Positions 8,723-17,814 are shown, counted from the first letter of the stretch. The stretch is DNA of 64,000 bases from CAINVV01 sp037140615 (GCA_037140615.1 JBAXED010000006.1:1-64000), one strand, 5' to 3'. Numbers and translations are program-made. The notes: a model not told the origin generated them from the letters alone.

Positions 8723-10363
8723 ATGATTGATGCTTCTTTTAAAAAGGCCAATATCCTAATCGTAGATGATCAGGAGGCCAATATAGATGTGCTTGAAGGA
8801 TTTCTGGAAATGCAGGGCTACGTTCATATCAAGACCACAACGGATCCCAGAAATGTTGTCTCCTTGTACAATACCTTTCAGCCTGATTTGATATTGCTCG
8901 ATTTAACCATGCCCTGGCTTAGTGGCTTTGAGGTGATGGATCAGTTAAAGAAACTCGATCACGAAAAGTCGTTCCTCCCAATAGTTGTGCTAACCGCGGA
9001 TATTACAAACGAAACCAAGCTGAAAGCATTGTCAAATGGGGCAAGTGATTTTCTAACCAAACCATTCGATTTACTGGAAGTAGGTTTGCGCATCAAAAAT
9101 CTACTTTTCTCTAGTTACCTCAAGCAGGAATTGAAGAACCAAAACAAAATTCTGGACGAAAAAGTTAAGGAACGTACCCAGGAGTTAATGACAAGTAACA
9201 TCGAACTAAAAGCGGCCAAAGAAAAAGCCGAAGCCAGTGATAAACTAAAAACCTCCTTTATCAACAATATCTCCCACGAAATAAGAACCCCGCTTAATGG
9301 GATATTGGGATTTAGCCAGATTTTGGCTGATCCGGACCTGCAAGAAGAGGAAAAAATGAAATATTTATACATCCTTAATGAAAGCAGCGATCGACTAATT
9401 AAAACCGTTACTAATTTCCTGGAAATTTCCATGATATCATCTGGTAACCAGGAAATTGATACAAAGGATTTTTATCCAAGCATGGTTATTAATGAAGTGG
9501 AGAGGTATTTCGAAACATTTTGCAAGGAAAAGAAAATTCAACTTATTACTGAACTACCTGAAACAATCCCTGAAATTAAGATTCATACAGACAGCGAATT
9601 GATTCACAAAATTCTGAAAAACCTCATGGATAATGCCCTAAAATTTACCATGACAGGAAGTATAACGCTTGGATGCAAAGTCAAGGAAAGAGATTTCCTA
9701 TTCTACGTAAAAGATACGGGCAAAGGTATTTCAGAAGAAAGTAAGAAATTAATTTTTAACAGATTCTTTCAGGAAGATAACTCCTACACCAGAATTTACG
9801 AAGGTTGCGGACTTGGCTTATCCATCGCAAAAGGTCTGACAGAACTTCTGGGTGGTACCATCTGGGTGGAATCAGAAGAATTAAAGGGATCCACTTTCTT
9901 CTTTACCATTCCCATTCAACAAACAGCAGAGCCATTTATAAAAGAAGTAGTGCCTGAGCAGTCCGACAATAGTATCAAAACTATCCTTATAGCTGAAGAC
10001 GATGAGATTAATTTTACTTATCTGAATATACTGCTCAAAGATAAACTGACCCGGATCATTCGCGCCAAAAATGGAGTTGAGGCGATCGAGTTGTGTAAAG
10101 CACATCCCGAAATTTGTGCCTTTCTGGCTGACCTAAAGATGCCATTATTAGATGGTTACCAAGCAATTAAAGAGATAAAAACATTTCGAAAAGATTTGCC
10201 GGCTTTGGCTCTATCAGCTTATTCCGGAGCTGATGACAAACTCCGCGCATTTGATGCCGGATGCGATGAATTTATCACGAAGCCGGTAAAAAAGGAGCTA
10301 TTGTTAGAGAAACTTGCCAAATATGGCATCGTAATCGGCCCAAAGAAAATACAGCCTGTGTAA
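8723..10363 (+). CDS. Hybrid histidine kinase, receiver-HisKA-HATPase-receiver
   Basis: A 546-residue cytoplasmic protein. It has an N-terminal receiver (residues about 9-125, acceptor Asp60 in LILLDLTMPW), a linker coiled coil, HisKA with NNISHEIRTPLNG (His185), HATPase_c with NLMDNALKF, DTGKGIS and GCGLGLSIA, and a second receiver (about 420-535, acceptor Asp470 in FLADLKMP). It has no input domain of its own other than the first receiver. It is therefore well suited to take phosphate from the upstream multi-PAS kinase and pass it on, which is inference from architecture and adjacency. A response regulator gene follows 75 bp later. Confidence 0.93.
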   Translation: MIDASFKKANILIVDDQEANIDVLEGFLEMQGYVHIKTTTDPRNVVSLYNTFQPDLILLDLTMPWLSGFEVMDQLKKLDHEKSFLPIVVLTADITNETKLKALSNGASDFLTKPFDLLEVGLRIKNLLFSSYLKQELKNQNKILDEKVKERTQELMTSNIELKAAKEKAEASDKLKTSFINNISHEIRTPLNGILGFSQILADPDLQEEEKMKYLYILNESSDRLIKTVTNFLEISMISSGNQEIDTKDFYPSMVINEVERYFETFCKEKKIQLITELPETIPEIKIHTDSELIHKILKNLMDNALKFTMTGSITLGCKVKERDFLFYVKDTGKGISEESKKLIFNRFFQEDNSYTRIYEGCGLGLSIAKGLTELLGGTIWVESEELKGSTFFFTIPIQQTAEPFIKEVVPEQSDNSIKTILIAEDDEINFTYLNILLKDKLTRIIRAKNGVEAIELCKAHPEICAFLADLKMPLLDGYQAIKEIKTFRKDLPALALSAYSGADDKLRAFDAGCDEFITKPVKKELLLEKLAKYGIVIGPKKIQPV

Positions 10364-10438
10364 GACCTCCTTTAACAGTTTTAAATCTCAACAAAAGAAG
10401 TAGTTTTGCTATCACATTGTTGAACAATAGCCTCGAAT

Positions 10439-11098
10439 ATGAATAATCCCGATCACGTTCTAATTGCTGATTCTCAATTTTTGGTTACTGAGACACTCAG
10501 AAATTTGATATTGAACGACGAAAGGTATACTCTTTCAGGCGTTGTGGAATCCAGAACTGAACTTTTCAATTTGATTGGCACTCACCGTGATTCTATCTTA
10601 ATCACCGATATTGCGACCATTGACTACCACAATATCGATGACCTGAAAACGATAAAAGAATTGTATCCCCTTATAAAAGTACTTGTTTTGACCAATTCGG
10701 TGAGCAAGAATGAATTTTTATGGCTATCAAAAATTGGCATAAAAAACATCGCATACAAAAATGTGGATAAGGAAGAACTGTTGTCAGCGATTCAAGCTAC
10801 AGCAAAGGGGAAAAAATTCTATTCAGACGAAATATTAGACCTATACCTTGAACTCAGCGAAAACAAATTTTCGCCGGAAGAACCGAAAACCCTTACACTT
10901 TCTGAAATAGAAATAGTAAGAATGATCGCCAATGGGCTTACTACCAAAGAGATCGCTACCAAGCGAATCATCAGCAATCATACAGTTAGTACCCATAGGA
11001 AGAACATCTTCAAAAAGATAGGTGTATCAAATGCTTCTGAATTGATTATTCATGCTATAAAAGCTGGTTGGATTGATAACATTGAATATTATATTTGA
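10439..11098 (+). CDS. NarL/LuxR-type response regulator
   Basis: A 219-residue DNA-binding regulator. The receiver has acceptor Asp57 (ILITDIATID), the conserved Thr in LVLTNS and the Lys in IAYKNVD. The usual N-terminal acidic pair is reduced to Ala-Asp (LIADSQ), which may weaken Mg2+ binding. The C-terminal LuxR helix-turn-helix is complete: LTLSEIEIVRMIANGLTTKE and NHTVSTHRKNIFKKIGV. Following two hybrid kinases, it is the likely transcriptional output of that phosphorelay. Its target could include the downstream hydrolase gene, but no operator is evident. Confidence 0.9.
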   Translation: MNNPDHVLIADSQFLVTETLRNLILNDERYTLSGVVESRTELFNLIGTHRDSILITDIATIDYHNIDDLKTIKELYPLIKVLVLTNSVSKNEFLWLSKIGIKNIAYKNVDKEELLSAIQATAKGKKFYSDEILDLYLELSENKFSPEEPKTLTLSEIEIVRMIANGLTTKEIATKRIISNHTVSTHRKNIFKKIGVSNASELIIHAIKAGWIDNIEYYI

Positions 11099-11147
11099 CC
11101 GAGGATATTATTCAAATACATTTATACCAAAATAATCTCATTTCAGC

Positions 11148-12437
11148 GTGCGCGCCTTAACCATATTAACCCTTCTAATAACTTGTTTTTCATGTGTTTC
11201 CATCCGAAACAATTACCTCGGACCGACCAATTGTGAGCAAGTTTCTGCCAACCGAATTTTTGAATCCGATCATGGTAAAAAGGCGAAACTTGCAGCTGCA
11301 GACAGCCTTCTTAGAGTTATCTCGGCAGTAAAAAAGCAAAAGCGGTCTCTGAAAGCATTGGATATCAACTACCTCTACACCAATTTCGGAAATCAGCTTA
11401 ATGACGATAGGGATTATCAATGTACACTCCAAAACAAACCTATAGTTAAAGATCATTTAAGTAATGATCAATATTTGGCTACACTTGAATTGTTGTCTTC
11501 AGCTGCCGACTACGAGTACAGCTATCAGAGGAATAAGTTTGTCAGGCGAACATTGAACCGTGGAGATTCAGGAAACAACATCCCAAAACATATTCTGCAA
11601 AAAAGCAGGAATTTCTTGTACTCCTATTCTATCAGGAAGAAGCTGGTTGATCAGTTCAATGTAAATAAGTCGCAGCTATCCGATAGCCTGTTAAAAAGAT
11701 TACCAACCACAAACTGTTGGAAATCCTTGACTCACAGATTATTTAAAAATAATGACAGGATTCATTCCTTTTATTATGGGTCTGCTTATGTAGCCAGTTA
11801 TCTGTTTGGAAATGCCGTTGGGATTTTCCATCATGACTCAAATCCAGAAAAAAATGCATCTAACCTTCAGCCATTTCTTCGCCCTTTTGATCTGGTTCTC
11901 ATGAGATCACCCAATCATCTGACCAACAAATTTATACCCGGCTATTTTGGACATGTGGGTATTTGGCTTGGAAATAATTTCGTTGAACGGTACCTCATAA
12001 AACCATTTGAAAAGCATCGCAAAGATGGAGTTGGAATGGTAGAGGTGCTGAGAAGTGGCCTGCAAATCAGCACGCTGAAAGAGTTTGCAGATGGTGAGGT
12101 ATTTCTAGTGATGAGACCTGAAAATCTCACCAGAAAGCAAAAGCGAAATATTCTTTTTAACATCAGAAAACAGCTGACCAAAAGCTATGATTTCAATTTT
12201 GACATAGAATCTCCAGAAGCAATTACTTGCACTGAATTGGTCTATTTAACGTATGATTATATTGAATGGAGGATCCGTTATACCATGGAACGCTATACCA
12301 TATCTCCAGACGATCTGGTTCTAACGGCTTTGAAAAGTAATCAGTTCTCTTTTAAGGCATTTGTGGAAGAAGGGAACACCAAAATTGACCCTGATCGGGA
12401 ATTCATCAGGTCATTGGTGGGTAATCCTAAACCTTAA
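11148..12437 (+). CDS. YiiX/YebB-like NlpC/P60-type cysteine hydrolase, lipoprotein
   Basis: A 429-residue exported protein that begins with GTG. MRALTILTLLITCFSC forms a lipoprotein signal. The C-terminal half carries a permuted papain-like fold of the YiiX/YebB kind: FDLVLMRSPN, the His motif YFGHVGIWLGN (His269) and the Cys motif AITCTELVYLTYDY (Cys361). Family members are putative amidases or peptidases acting on cell-wall peptides or lipids, and the substrate here is unknown. The N-terminal 200 residues are helical and unassigned. It follows the LuxR regulator by 49 bp and may be co-transcribed. A later in-frame ATG would lose the signal peptide, so the GTG start is preferred. Confidence 0.8.
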   Translation: MRALTILTLLITCFSCVSIRNNYLGPTNCEQVSANRIFESDHGKKAKLAAADSLLRVISAVKKQKRSLKALDINYLYTNFGNQLNDDRDYQCTLQNKPIVKDHLSNDQYLATLELLSSAADYEYSYQRNKFVRRTLNRGDSGNNIPKHILQKSRNFLYSYSIRKKLVDQFNVNKSQLSDSLLKRLPTTNCWKSLTHRLFKNNDRIHSFYYGSAYVASYLFGNAVGIFHHDSNPEKNASNLQPFLRPFDLVLMRSPNHLTNKFIPGYFGHVGIWLGNNFVERYLIKPFEKHRKDGVGMVEVLRSGLQISTLKEFADGEVFLVMRPENLTRKQKRNILFNIRKQLTKSYDFNFDIESPEAITCTELVYLTYDYIEWRIRYTMERYTISPDDLVLTALKSNQFSFKAFVEEGNTKIDPDREFIRSLVGNPKP

Positions 12438-12453
12438 TTATCAAAAGGATACT

Positions 12454-12933
12454 TCACAGATCCTTGATCATATGAAGATCGCACCCAAAATGGCCGGTAT
12501 TGCCCATAGGTGAACATAGATAAGTAAAGCCAAGCTTTTCATATGTTCTTAATGCCTGCCTCAGCTCCGGCATCGACTCAAGGTAAATTCTTTTAAAACC
12601 CGTTTCCCGGGCTGTATCCATGCATTTCTCAACCATACTTCTGCCAAGGCCAATCCCTCTCGCTTCAGGAATCAGATACATTTTTACAAGTTCACAAGTA
12701 TCCTCCGGCAATCCCGGAGTAGGAAAAATTCCTCCTCCACCAACAATCTTACCATCTATCTCAGCGACGAAATAGTGGGAACGAGAGGCACGAAAAAGCT
12801 CAAATAAGTGGTCGGTCGTCGGATCAAAATAGACCGTTCCCGGATGATTTGCCTGAAACTCCTCCAGTGTAGACCTGATAATGGTTGCAAGAATTTCGTT
12901 GTCGGAAGGTTGAATTGAACGGATGACTATCAT
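12454..12933 (-). CDS. GNAT family N-acetyltransferase
   Basis: A 159-residue single-domain acetyltransferase. The acetyl-CoA motif A reads LIPEARGIGLGRSMVEKCMD and is preceded by a core strand (VAEIDGKIVGGGGIFP); motif B is KRIYLESMPELRQALRTYEK. The acceptor substrate cannot be told from sequence. The gene is convergent with the YiiX-like gene (16 bp between stops) and divergent from OsmC. The 190-bp gap to the OsmC start is AT-rich and shows no clear operator. Confidence 0.88.
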   Translation of the reverse strand: MIVIRSIQPSDNEILATIIRSTLEEFQANHPGTVYFDPTTDHLFELFRASRSHYFVAEIDGKIVGGGGIFPTPGLPEDTCELVKMYLIPEARGIGLGRSMVEKCMDTARETGFKRIYLESMPELRQALRTYEKLGFTYLCSPMGNTGHFGCDLHMIKDL

Positions 12934-13124
12934 CGAAAGAGTTTGTAAATAATTGAGTATACAATTTTACTAGTTTGAAGCTTAAAAACCAATAAAAGAT
13001 AAAATTTCTCGAAAAATACCTTGCATAGGGTACGCTAAATACATCATAACAGGTATTGTATAAGTATGCCCTGAACCTCATCTTTGACTTATTAAACAAT
13101 TACAAATCATTAAAAACAAATAAA

Positions 13125-13577
13125 ATGGGACTTTTAAACTTTTCAATCAATGGGGGCAATGAGAACCCCACAAAATTCGTGGCCAAAGCCAGAAACTTTA
13201 AATTAATCGTCGATGAACCAGCTGAACTGGGAGGTACTGATCATGGTCCAAATCCGGTAGAGTATTTGTTGGCAGGTTACGCTGGATGTCTAAACGTTGT
13301 GGCACATCTGGTAGCCAAAGAATTCGGCCTTGAGATAAAAAAACTGGCTATTGAAGTGGACGGTGATATCAATCCTGCCAGGCTATTTGGTCAGTCGAAC
13401 GATGACAGGGCCGGATTCAAAGACATTCGTGTTAACATCAGCCTGGATACTGATGCCGATCAGCAGTCGATTGACAAATGGTTGAAAGAGGTGGAAAATC
13501 GTTGTCCAATCAATGACAACCTGAGAAATACAACACCAGTTAGCGTTAAAGTCTCTTCATTTGAATTTGCAGAGTAG
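13125..13577 (+). CDS. OsmC family peroxiredoxin-like protein
   Basis: A 150-residue OsmC/Ohr-fold protein. The start is set at the ATG of MGLLNFSINGG. A longer in-frame extension upstream (from 13056) adds 23 residues that do not look like the family. The two family cysteines are present: Cys55 in LLAGYAGCLNV and Cys127 in ENRCPINDNL. Together they form the thiol pair used to reduce organic hydroperoxides. The PNPVEYLLAGYAGC signature is strong. It is a stand-alone gene whose stop lies 3 bp from that of the convergent tcdA. Confidence 0.9.
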   Translation: MGLLNFSINGGNENPTKFVAKARNFKLIVDEPAELGGTDHGPNPVEYLLAGYAGCLNVVAHLVAKEFGLEIKKLAIEVDGDINPARLFGQSNDDRAGFKDIRVNISLDTDADQQSIDKWLKEVENRCPINDNLRNTTPVSVKVSSFEFAE

Positions 13578-13580
13578 AAA

Positions 13581-14381
13581 CTACTGCTCGTTATAAATAT
13601 GCTGGATGACCAGCCCGGCCAGTGTGAATCCATAAATGGCAGTGATGTGTGCGATGGTTCCGTTAATAACGGCTTTCTGGCTGCACCACTCATGATCTGC
13701 CAGCTCAGGATCGCCCTGGCCGGTTATATTTTTGGGACACAGGCATTTTTCTGTACCACAGGAAGAGCCGCTTCCGAAGTTTTCAAGAAGTTCTTCACTA
13801 TAAACACACATGAACTTCTTAGCCGGCAAATCACCTTTTCGGATCATTTTTCTGATTTTTGCTGCCAACGGACATCTGATTACCTGCCAAAATTCTGTTA
13901 CCCGAATCTTGGTGGGATCCATCTTTAGTGAAGCCCCCATCGAAGAGAGAAAAACAGCATCTGTTTTCGTAGCCTGTCTGATGAGATGTGTTTTGTTTCC
14001 AAGACTGTCAATGGCATCAATGATGAAGTCGTACTGCTCAAGTTCAAAAAAATCGTGGTTGTCTTTGTTGTAAATCTTTTGGATGGCCTGGATTTGAGCG
14101 GAAGGATTGATCTCCAGCAAACGGTTCTTCAATGCCTCAGTTTTGACATCTCCAACTGTCAGCATGGTTGCATGCAATTGCCTGTTGATGTTTGTCATGC
14201 AGATTCTATCCGAATCGACGATGGTTAGCCGCTGTATCCCACTTCTCACAAGGCTCTCAGCGCACCAGCTCCCGACACCTCCAATTCCGAAAATGATGAC
14301 ATTTTTGGACATGACTTTCGCCAACCGATCTTTTCCCAGAAGTAACTCCGTCCGCTGAAATATCCCTTTGCTATAATCCAT
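13581..14381 (-). CDS. tcdA: tRNA threonylcarbamoyladenosine dehydratase
   Basis: A 266-residue E1-like ATP-dependent enzyme that cyclises t6A37 of ANN-decoding tRNAs to ct6A. The ThiF-type nucleotide-binding core is clear: IFGIGGVGSWCAESLVRSG, then VDSDRICMTNINRQ and the family-typical DAIDSLGNKTHLI. Two Cys-rich stretches near the C-terminus (CVYSEELL, then SSCGTEKCLCP) correspond to those in the TcdA/YgdL family. The C-terminal hydrophobic segment (HITAIYGFTLAGLVI) is also typical. Length is normal for the family. Confidence 0.93.
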   Translation of the reverse strand: MDYSKGIFQRTELLLGKDRLAKVMSKNVIIFGIGGVGSWCAESLVRSGIQRLTIVDSDRICMTNINRQLHATMLTVGDVKTEALKNRLLEINPSAQIQAIQKIYNKDNHDFFELEQYDFIIDAIDSLGNKTHLIRQATKTDAVFLSSMGASLKMDPTKIRVTEFWQVIRCPLAAKIRKMIRKGDLPAKKFMCVYSEELLENFGSGSSCGTEKCLCPKNITGQGDPELADHEWCSQKAVINGTIAHITAIYGFTLAGLVIQHIYNEQ

Positions 14382-14535
14382 TAAACTTAAAATGATTTGG
14401 TCTCCAGATGATTAGAAATATAAATAGCCGATTTCGAGGCCGAAAATACGAAAAACTATTTTAAAGACCGAAGATATTGCCTGGGTTGCCTGGTATTATG
14501 ACTGAATAGCAACAACCCCACAGAATAATAAAGAA

Positions 14536-14567
14536 CAAAAAAAACCGCTGGAATATTCCAACGGTTT
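14536..14567 (-). terminator. Rho-independent terminator of the Lys/Ala/Pro-rich gene
   Basis: Read on the minus strand, AAACCGTTGGAATATTCCAG followed by CGGTTT forms a near-perfect hairpin running straight into a T-run. It starts about 23 bp past the stop of the 14590-14793 gene. Confidence 0.8.
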
Positions 14568-14589
14568 CATTTTAATCACCACGAAGAAC

Positions 14590-14793
14590 TTATTTCTTTA
14601 CAGGAGCTGCTGCTGGTTTAGCATCTTTTTTAGGAGCTGCTGGTTTTGCGGCAGGCTTAACTTCTTTCTTTGGAGCTGCTGCTTCAGTTTTTGCAGGCGC
14701 TTTTTTCTTAACTTCTTTCTTTGGAGCCTGTGCATTGGCAGTAACAACACCCAAGATTAAAGCAAAACTCAACAACATAGCTAACTTTTTCAT
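14590..14793 (-). CDS. Small exported Lys/Ala/Pro-rich protein
   Basis: A 67-residue protein. A clear signal peptide (MKKLAMLLSFALILGVVTAN, then AQ) is followed by a 45-residue low-complexity tail of APKK, KPAA and APAK repeats. The tail resembles histone-H1-like or AlgP-like basic tails. The signal peptide argues for export and against chromosome binding. The gene has its own terminator. A TAnnTTTG-like box lies at complement 14822-14829, about 30 bp upstream. No function can be assigned; polyanion or cell-wall binding is only a guess. Confidence 0.65.
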   Translation of the reverse strand: MKKLAMLLSFALILGVVTANAQAPKKEVKKKAPAKTEAAAPKKEVKPAAKPAAPKKDAKPAAAPVKK

Positions 14794-14870
14794 ATCTAAT
14801 ATTTTTTAAATGTTTACATGTCAAAACTACGTTCTCAATTATGAAGGAATCATGAAGAAATGAAACCAAA

Positions 14871-16205
14871 TTACGAATTAACGTTTTTTAACAGAAAACA
14901 AATTTTAAACTGCGAACCTTCTCCGATTCTTGACTTCACTTCAATTTTTGCCTCATGAAATGATGCGATACTGTTGACGATGGATAATCCCAACCCCTGT
15001 CCTTCCTCTTTGTTGGCATCCATCCGTTTAAATCGGTTAAAAATAATCCCTAGATTTTCGGCTTCTATGCCAATGCCATTGTCCTCCACGACAATTTGGA
15101 ATCCACAGTCATCCTCTTCATGATAAATGGCAACAAAACCTCCCGATTTGTTGTATTTAATCGCATTGCTAACCAGATTAAACAACAAAATATAGATCAG
15201 ATACTTATTTACCTCCGTTAGGTTGACTTCTTGTTGAATCCTGTTTTCGATGATAATATCAGAGATTTGAGCCCGTTCCTCAATATTTGTAATAATCTCT
15301 TCTGCCAATTCATGAAGGTTAACCGTATCGTTCTTGGCATATTGGTCATTTTCAATCCTCGAAATCAGCAACAAAGCCTTGATAATATGCTGGAGCCTAA
15401 CAAGCTGCTTCTGCTGATCCAGAATCATATCGACCGTTTTTAAAGGCAACTTACCTGAAACCAAAAGGTTATCCAATTTAGATTGCATGATAGAAATCGG
15501 AGTAAAAAGCTCATGCGACACATCTCCAATAAACTTTCGTTGGTTCTTGAGTATATCATTTACCTTGTGCATCAGCTCATTGATCGTGGTATTGAGGTAG
15601 ACAAAATCTGATGTCGATGAGTCAATTTCTGAATATTCAAATGTTTCAGGATTATCAACAGTTTTCAACTTTGGAATGATCCTCTGATTGAGTGGATGAA
15701 GCAAGTACTTGTAAATCCCCAGGTCAAAAAGTATGGTAATAACCAATACGATCAAAATGATAGAAAGAGAAATGGTCTTGAGTGTTTGATCGAGGCTATA
15801 AATCAATTGAATATTTTTTCCAATTTCAAGTGTATACTGCTGATTATCAATTTCGAAATTATAGATAAGTATTCTAAAATCGAATTCTTCATCCTCAATA
15901 ATTCTGGCTTCTTCGGTAAATGATTGTTGTTCCGGTTTCCCTGACGGATCAAGAATAATTGAAATAAACTCGTCTTTTAAAATGTTATAACTGGCAAAAG
16001 CGCTGTCCTGCTCCGCATCCAAATAGGTTTTGATGCCAATTTTCTTGACTATCGACATGGTCTTATCCTTCATCTTCATCAAATCCCTGTCCGTATGCCG
16101 AGTAACGAGCGAATCGATCATCTGTTGCACCATAGTAAACAGGATAAAAAAAATGACAATTTTTGAAATGGCACCAATTAATGCAAGTTTTAACTCCAGT
16201 CTCAT
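14871..16205 (-). CDS. Membrane sensor histidine kinase
   Basis: 444 residues from the ATG at 16205 (MRLELKLALIGAISKIVIFF). An in-frame upstream ATG at 16286 would add 27 residues before the first membrane segment and is less likely. Layout: TM1 (about 8-27), a periplasmic sensor region of about 130 residues, TM2 (SIILIVLVITILFDLGIY), a HAMP-like linker, HisKA with GDVSHELFTPISIMQ, and HATPase_c with NLVSNAIKYN, DNGIGIE and GQGLGLSIV. Divergently transcribed from an OmpR-family regulator (16356), with which it should form a two-component pair. The signal is unknown. Confidence 0.9.
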   Translation of the reverse strand: MRLELKLALIGAISKIVIFFILFTMVQQMIDSLVTRHTDRDLMKMKDKTMSIVKKIGIKTYLDAEQDSAFASYNILKDEFISIILDPSGKPEQQSFTEEARIIEDEEFDFRILIYNFEIDNQQYTLEIGKNIQLIYSLDQTLKTISLSIILIVLVITILFDLGIYKYLLHPLNQRIIPKLKTVDNPETFEYSEIDSSTSDFVYLNTTINELMHKVNDILKNQRKFIGDVSHELFTPISIMQSKLDNLLVSGKLPLKTVDMILDQQKQLVRLQHIIKALLLISRIENDQYAKNDTVNLHELAEEIITNIEERAQISDIIIENRIQQEVNLTEVNKYLIYILLFNLVSNAIKYNKSGGFVAIYHEEDDCGFQIVVEDNGIGIEAENLGIIFNRFKRMDANKEEGQGLGLSIVNSIASFHEAKIEVKSRIGEGSQFKICFLLKNVNS

Positions 16206-16355
16206 AATGCGCTTAAAATCAAGTAATAAAAAATCCCTTCTTATCGAAATCCAGGCTTTTTTGCGCAAACATCCGATAAGATTCAAATCAAACTTTTATA
16301 TTGAACAAGATATTGATAATTTCGGTTCGATTTTGCAAAGTAAAGTGATGACTAC

Positions 16356-17030
16356 ATGAACCTCCTAATTGTTGAAGATGAACGCTCTCTTTCTGGTGAA
16401 ATTCGCAGGTTTCTGGAGAAGGAAGGATTTGTCTGCGATGAGGCCCATACCGGTCGGATTGCCTCTGACAAAATATTCTCCAATGAATATGACCTGATTT
16501 TGCTGGATCTTGGTCTACCTGATTATGAAGGGCTGGATCTGCTCAAAGAGTCAATAAAAAATAAAAGCTCTGCCTCAGTTATTATTCTTTCTGCCCGAAC
16601 CGCTATCGATGACAAGATCAAAGGACTGGATCTGGGAGCCGACGACTACCTTTCGAAACCCTTTTCGATGATTGAGCTAAAATCAAGAATTTTAGCCGTC
16701 ACCCGAAGAAAACATGGGTTGAAGGGGAATATTGTCCGCATTCGCGGATTAGAGATCGATCTGGACAAGCGCAAAGCGTTCTTTAGCAACAATGAAATCC
16801 TACTGACAAAAAAAGAGTACGATATTTTTAGTTTCCTGATTTTAAACAAGAATAAAGTAACCACGCGGCTTCAAATTTCGGAACATATCTGGGGTGATAT
16901 CTTCGAAGAAAACTACAACTCCAATTACATCGACGTCCACGTCAAAAACATTCGCAAAAAGCTTTCGGAATATCTGGATTATGAGTTTTTGGAGACGGTA
17001 CGGGGGATTGGGTTTCGGTTTAATGAGTAA
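16356..17030 (+). CDS. OmpR/PhoB-type response regulator
   Basis: A 224-residue regulator. The receiver has the acidic pair in VEDERS, acceptor Asp at about 51 (LILLDLGLPD), and the Thr/Ser and Lys positions in ILSARTA and YLSKPFS. A winged helix follows, with KEYDIFSFLILNKNKV and the recognition segment SNYIDVHVKNIRKKL, ending in ETVRGIGFRF. It is divergent from the membrane kinase at 14871-16205 and separated from it by about 150 bp that probably hold both promoters and an autoregulatory site. Its stop is followed immediately by the 9-nt repeat array. Confidence 0.93.
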   Translation: MNLLIVEDERSLSGEIRRFLEKEGFVCDEAHTGRIASDKIFSNEYDLILLDLGLPDYEGLDLLKESIKNKSSASVIILSARTAIDDKIKGLDLGADDYLSKPFSMIELKSRILAVTRRKHGLKGNIVRIRGLEIDLDKRKAFFSNNEILLTKKEYDIFSFLILNKNKVTTRLQISEHIWGDIFEENYNSNYIDVHVKNIRKKLSEYLDYEFLETVRGIGFRFNE

Positions 17031-17032
17031 GA

Positions 17033-17238
17033 AGTGAGCTAAAATGACTAAAGTATTTAAAGTGCCTGGAGTGACTAAAGTACTTAGAGTGCCTAACGTG
17101 CTCAGAAAAACTTCTCTGGAATAGAATCTTCAAATTTTAAATCAAACATTCATGAACAATAACCAATAACTTTGGATTCCCATCAAATTCAAACAACTTT
17201 AGGCACTCTCGGCACTATAAATACTCTAGGCACTTTAT
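17033..17238. repeat. Inverted array of 9-nt degenerate units (AAAGTGCCT type)
   Basis: Left arm (about 17037-17105) consists of seven 9-nt units with consensus (A/G)AAGTG(C/A)CT: AAAATGACT, AAAGTATTT, AAAGTGCCT, GGAGTGACT, AAAGTACTT, AGAGTGCCT, AACGTGCTC. The right arm (about 17195-17235) is the reverse complement of five such units. The roughly 90-bp loop is unique sequence. The array starts 2 bp after the stop of the response regulator gene. The same unit family recurs at 40255-40378. The rest of the 430-bp gap up to nuoA holds a 9-bp inverted repeat (17269-17277 and 17355-17363) and a promoter-like box. Confidence 0.85.
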
Positions 17239-17364
17239 GCAGTTGAAAACTTTATAATCTGGTTTTTTCTTGTGTCTGCTTTTATAATTCCTTTTAAGTC
17301 AATTTATTGTATCTAGTAATTAATATATTTTAATAACTTTTTAAATTAATTAGTAGACACAAGG

Positions 17365-17392
17365 TTGCGTTAATGATAAATTTCTATTTTTG
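17365..17392 (+). promoter_or_regulatory. Candidate Bacteroidota-type promoter for the nuo operon
   Basis: TTG at 17365-17367, a 17-bp spacer and TATTTTTG at 17385-17392 (TAnnTTTG consensus). It lies about 70 bp before the nuoA ATG. The spacer is slightly short compared with the Bacteroides consensus. Confidence 0.4.
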
Positions 17393-17463
17393 TCGCTGAT
17401 TATTGAAGTTCCTTATACACTGTTATTTAGAACAGTTCTTATTAACACCTAAAACAATTTCAT

Positions 17464-17814
17464 ATGGAAAGTAGTGCCTTGATACTTTTCTTTATAACGG
17501 CCATTTCCCTGGTAGGATTGGCACTGGTTTTCTCCAGTTATGTCCCTCCAACTTCATTTACTGCGGCAAAATTTGAACCCTATGAGTGCGGTATGGAAAC
17601 CATCGGAGAAACCTGGAACCAGTACACTGTCGGATATTATCTTTTTGCCATTCTCTTTCTCATTTTCGACGTGGAAACTGTCTTTATTTTCCCATGGGCG
17701 ACTGTAATGAGGGAGGTTGGGATGACCGGTTTTGTTGAAATTCTGATCTTCTTTGGCATTTTAGGTTTGGGATTGTTTTACGGATGGAAAAAACATGCAT
17801 TGAAATGGGAGTAA
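17464..17814 (+). CDS. nuoA: NADH-quinone oxidoreductase subunit A
   Basis: A 116-residue membrane subunit with three transmembrane segments. The conserved loop FEPYECGMETIGETWNQYTV contains the family Cys and Glu, and the second helix FLIFDVETVFIFPWA is diagnostic. It belongs to the proton-pumping arm next to the quinone site. It is the first of eleven contiguous nuo genes and overlaps nuoB by about 10 bp. Confidence 0.95.
   Translation: MESSALILFFITAISLVGLALVFSSYVPPTSFTAAKFEPYECGMETIGETWNQYTVGYYLFAILFLIFDVETVFIFPWATVMREVGMTGFVEILIFFGILGLGLFYGWKKHALKWE

Noticed and set aside
13810..14358. Several plus-strand frames over tcdA
   Set aside because: All lie opposite the complete tcdA gene and show no coding character of their own.
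16206..16286. 27-residue N-terminal extension of the membrane histidine kinase
   Set aside because: It would place a basic non-hydrophobic stretch before TM1 and uses up the intergenic promoter region; the ATG at 16205 is preferred, though not excluded.
17269..17363. 9-bp inverted repeat CTTGTGTCT / AGACACAAG before nuoA
   Set aside because: Exact but short and 77 bp apart; could be chance in AT-rich DNA, so noted only in the array entry.
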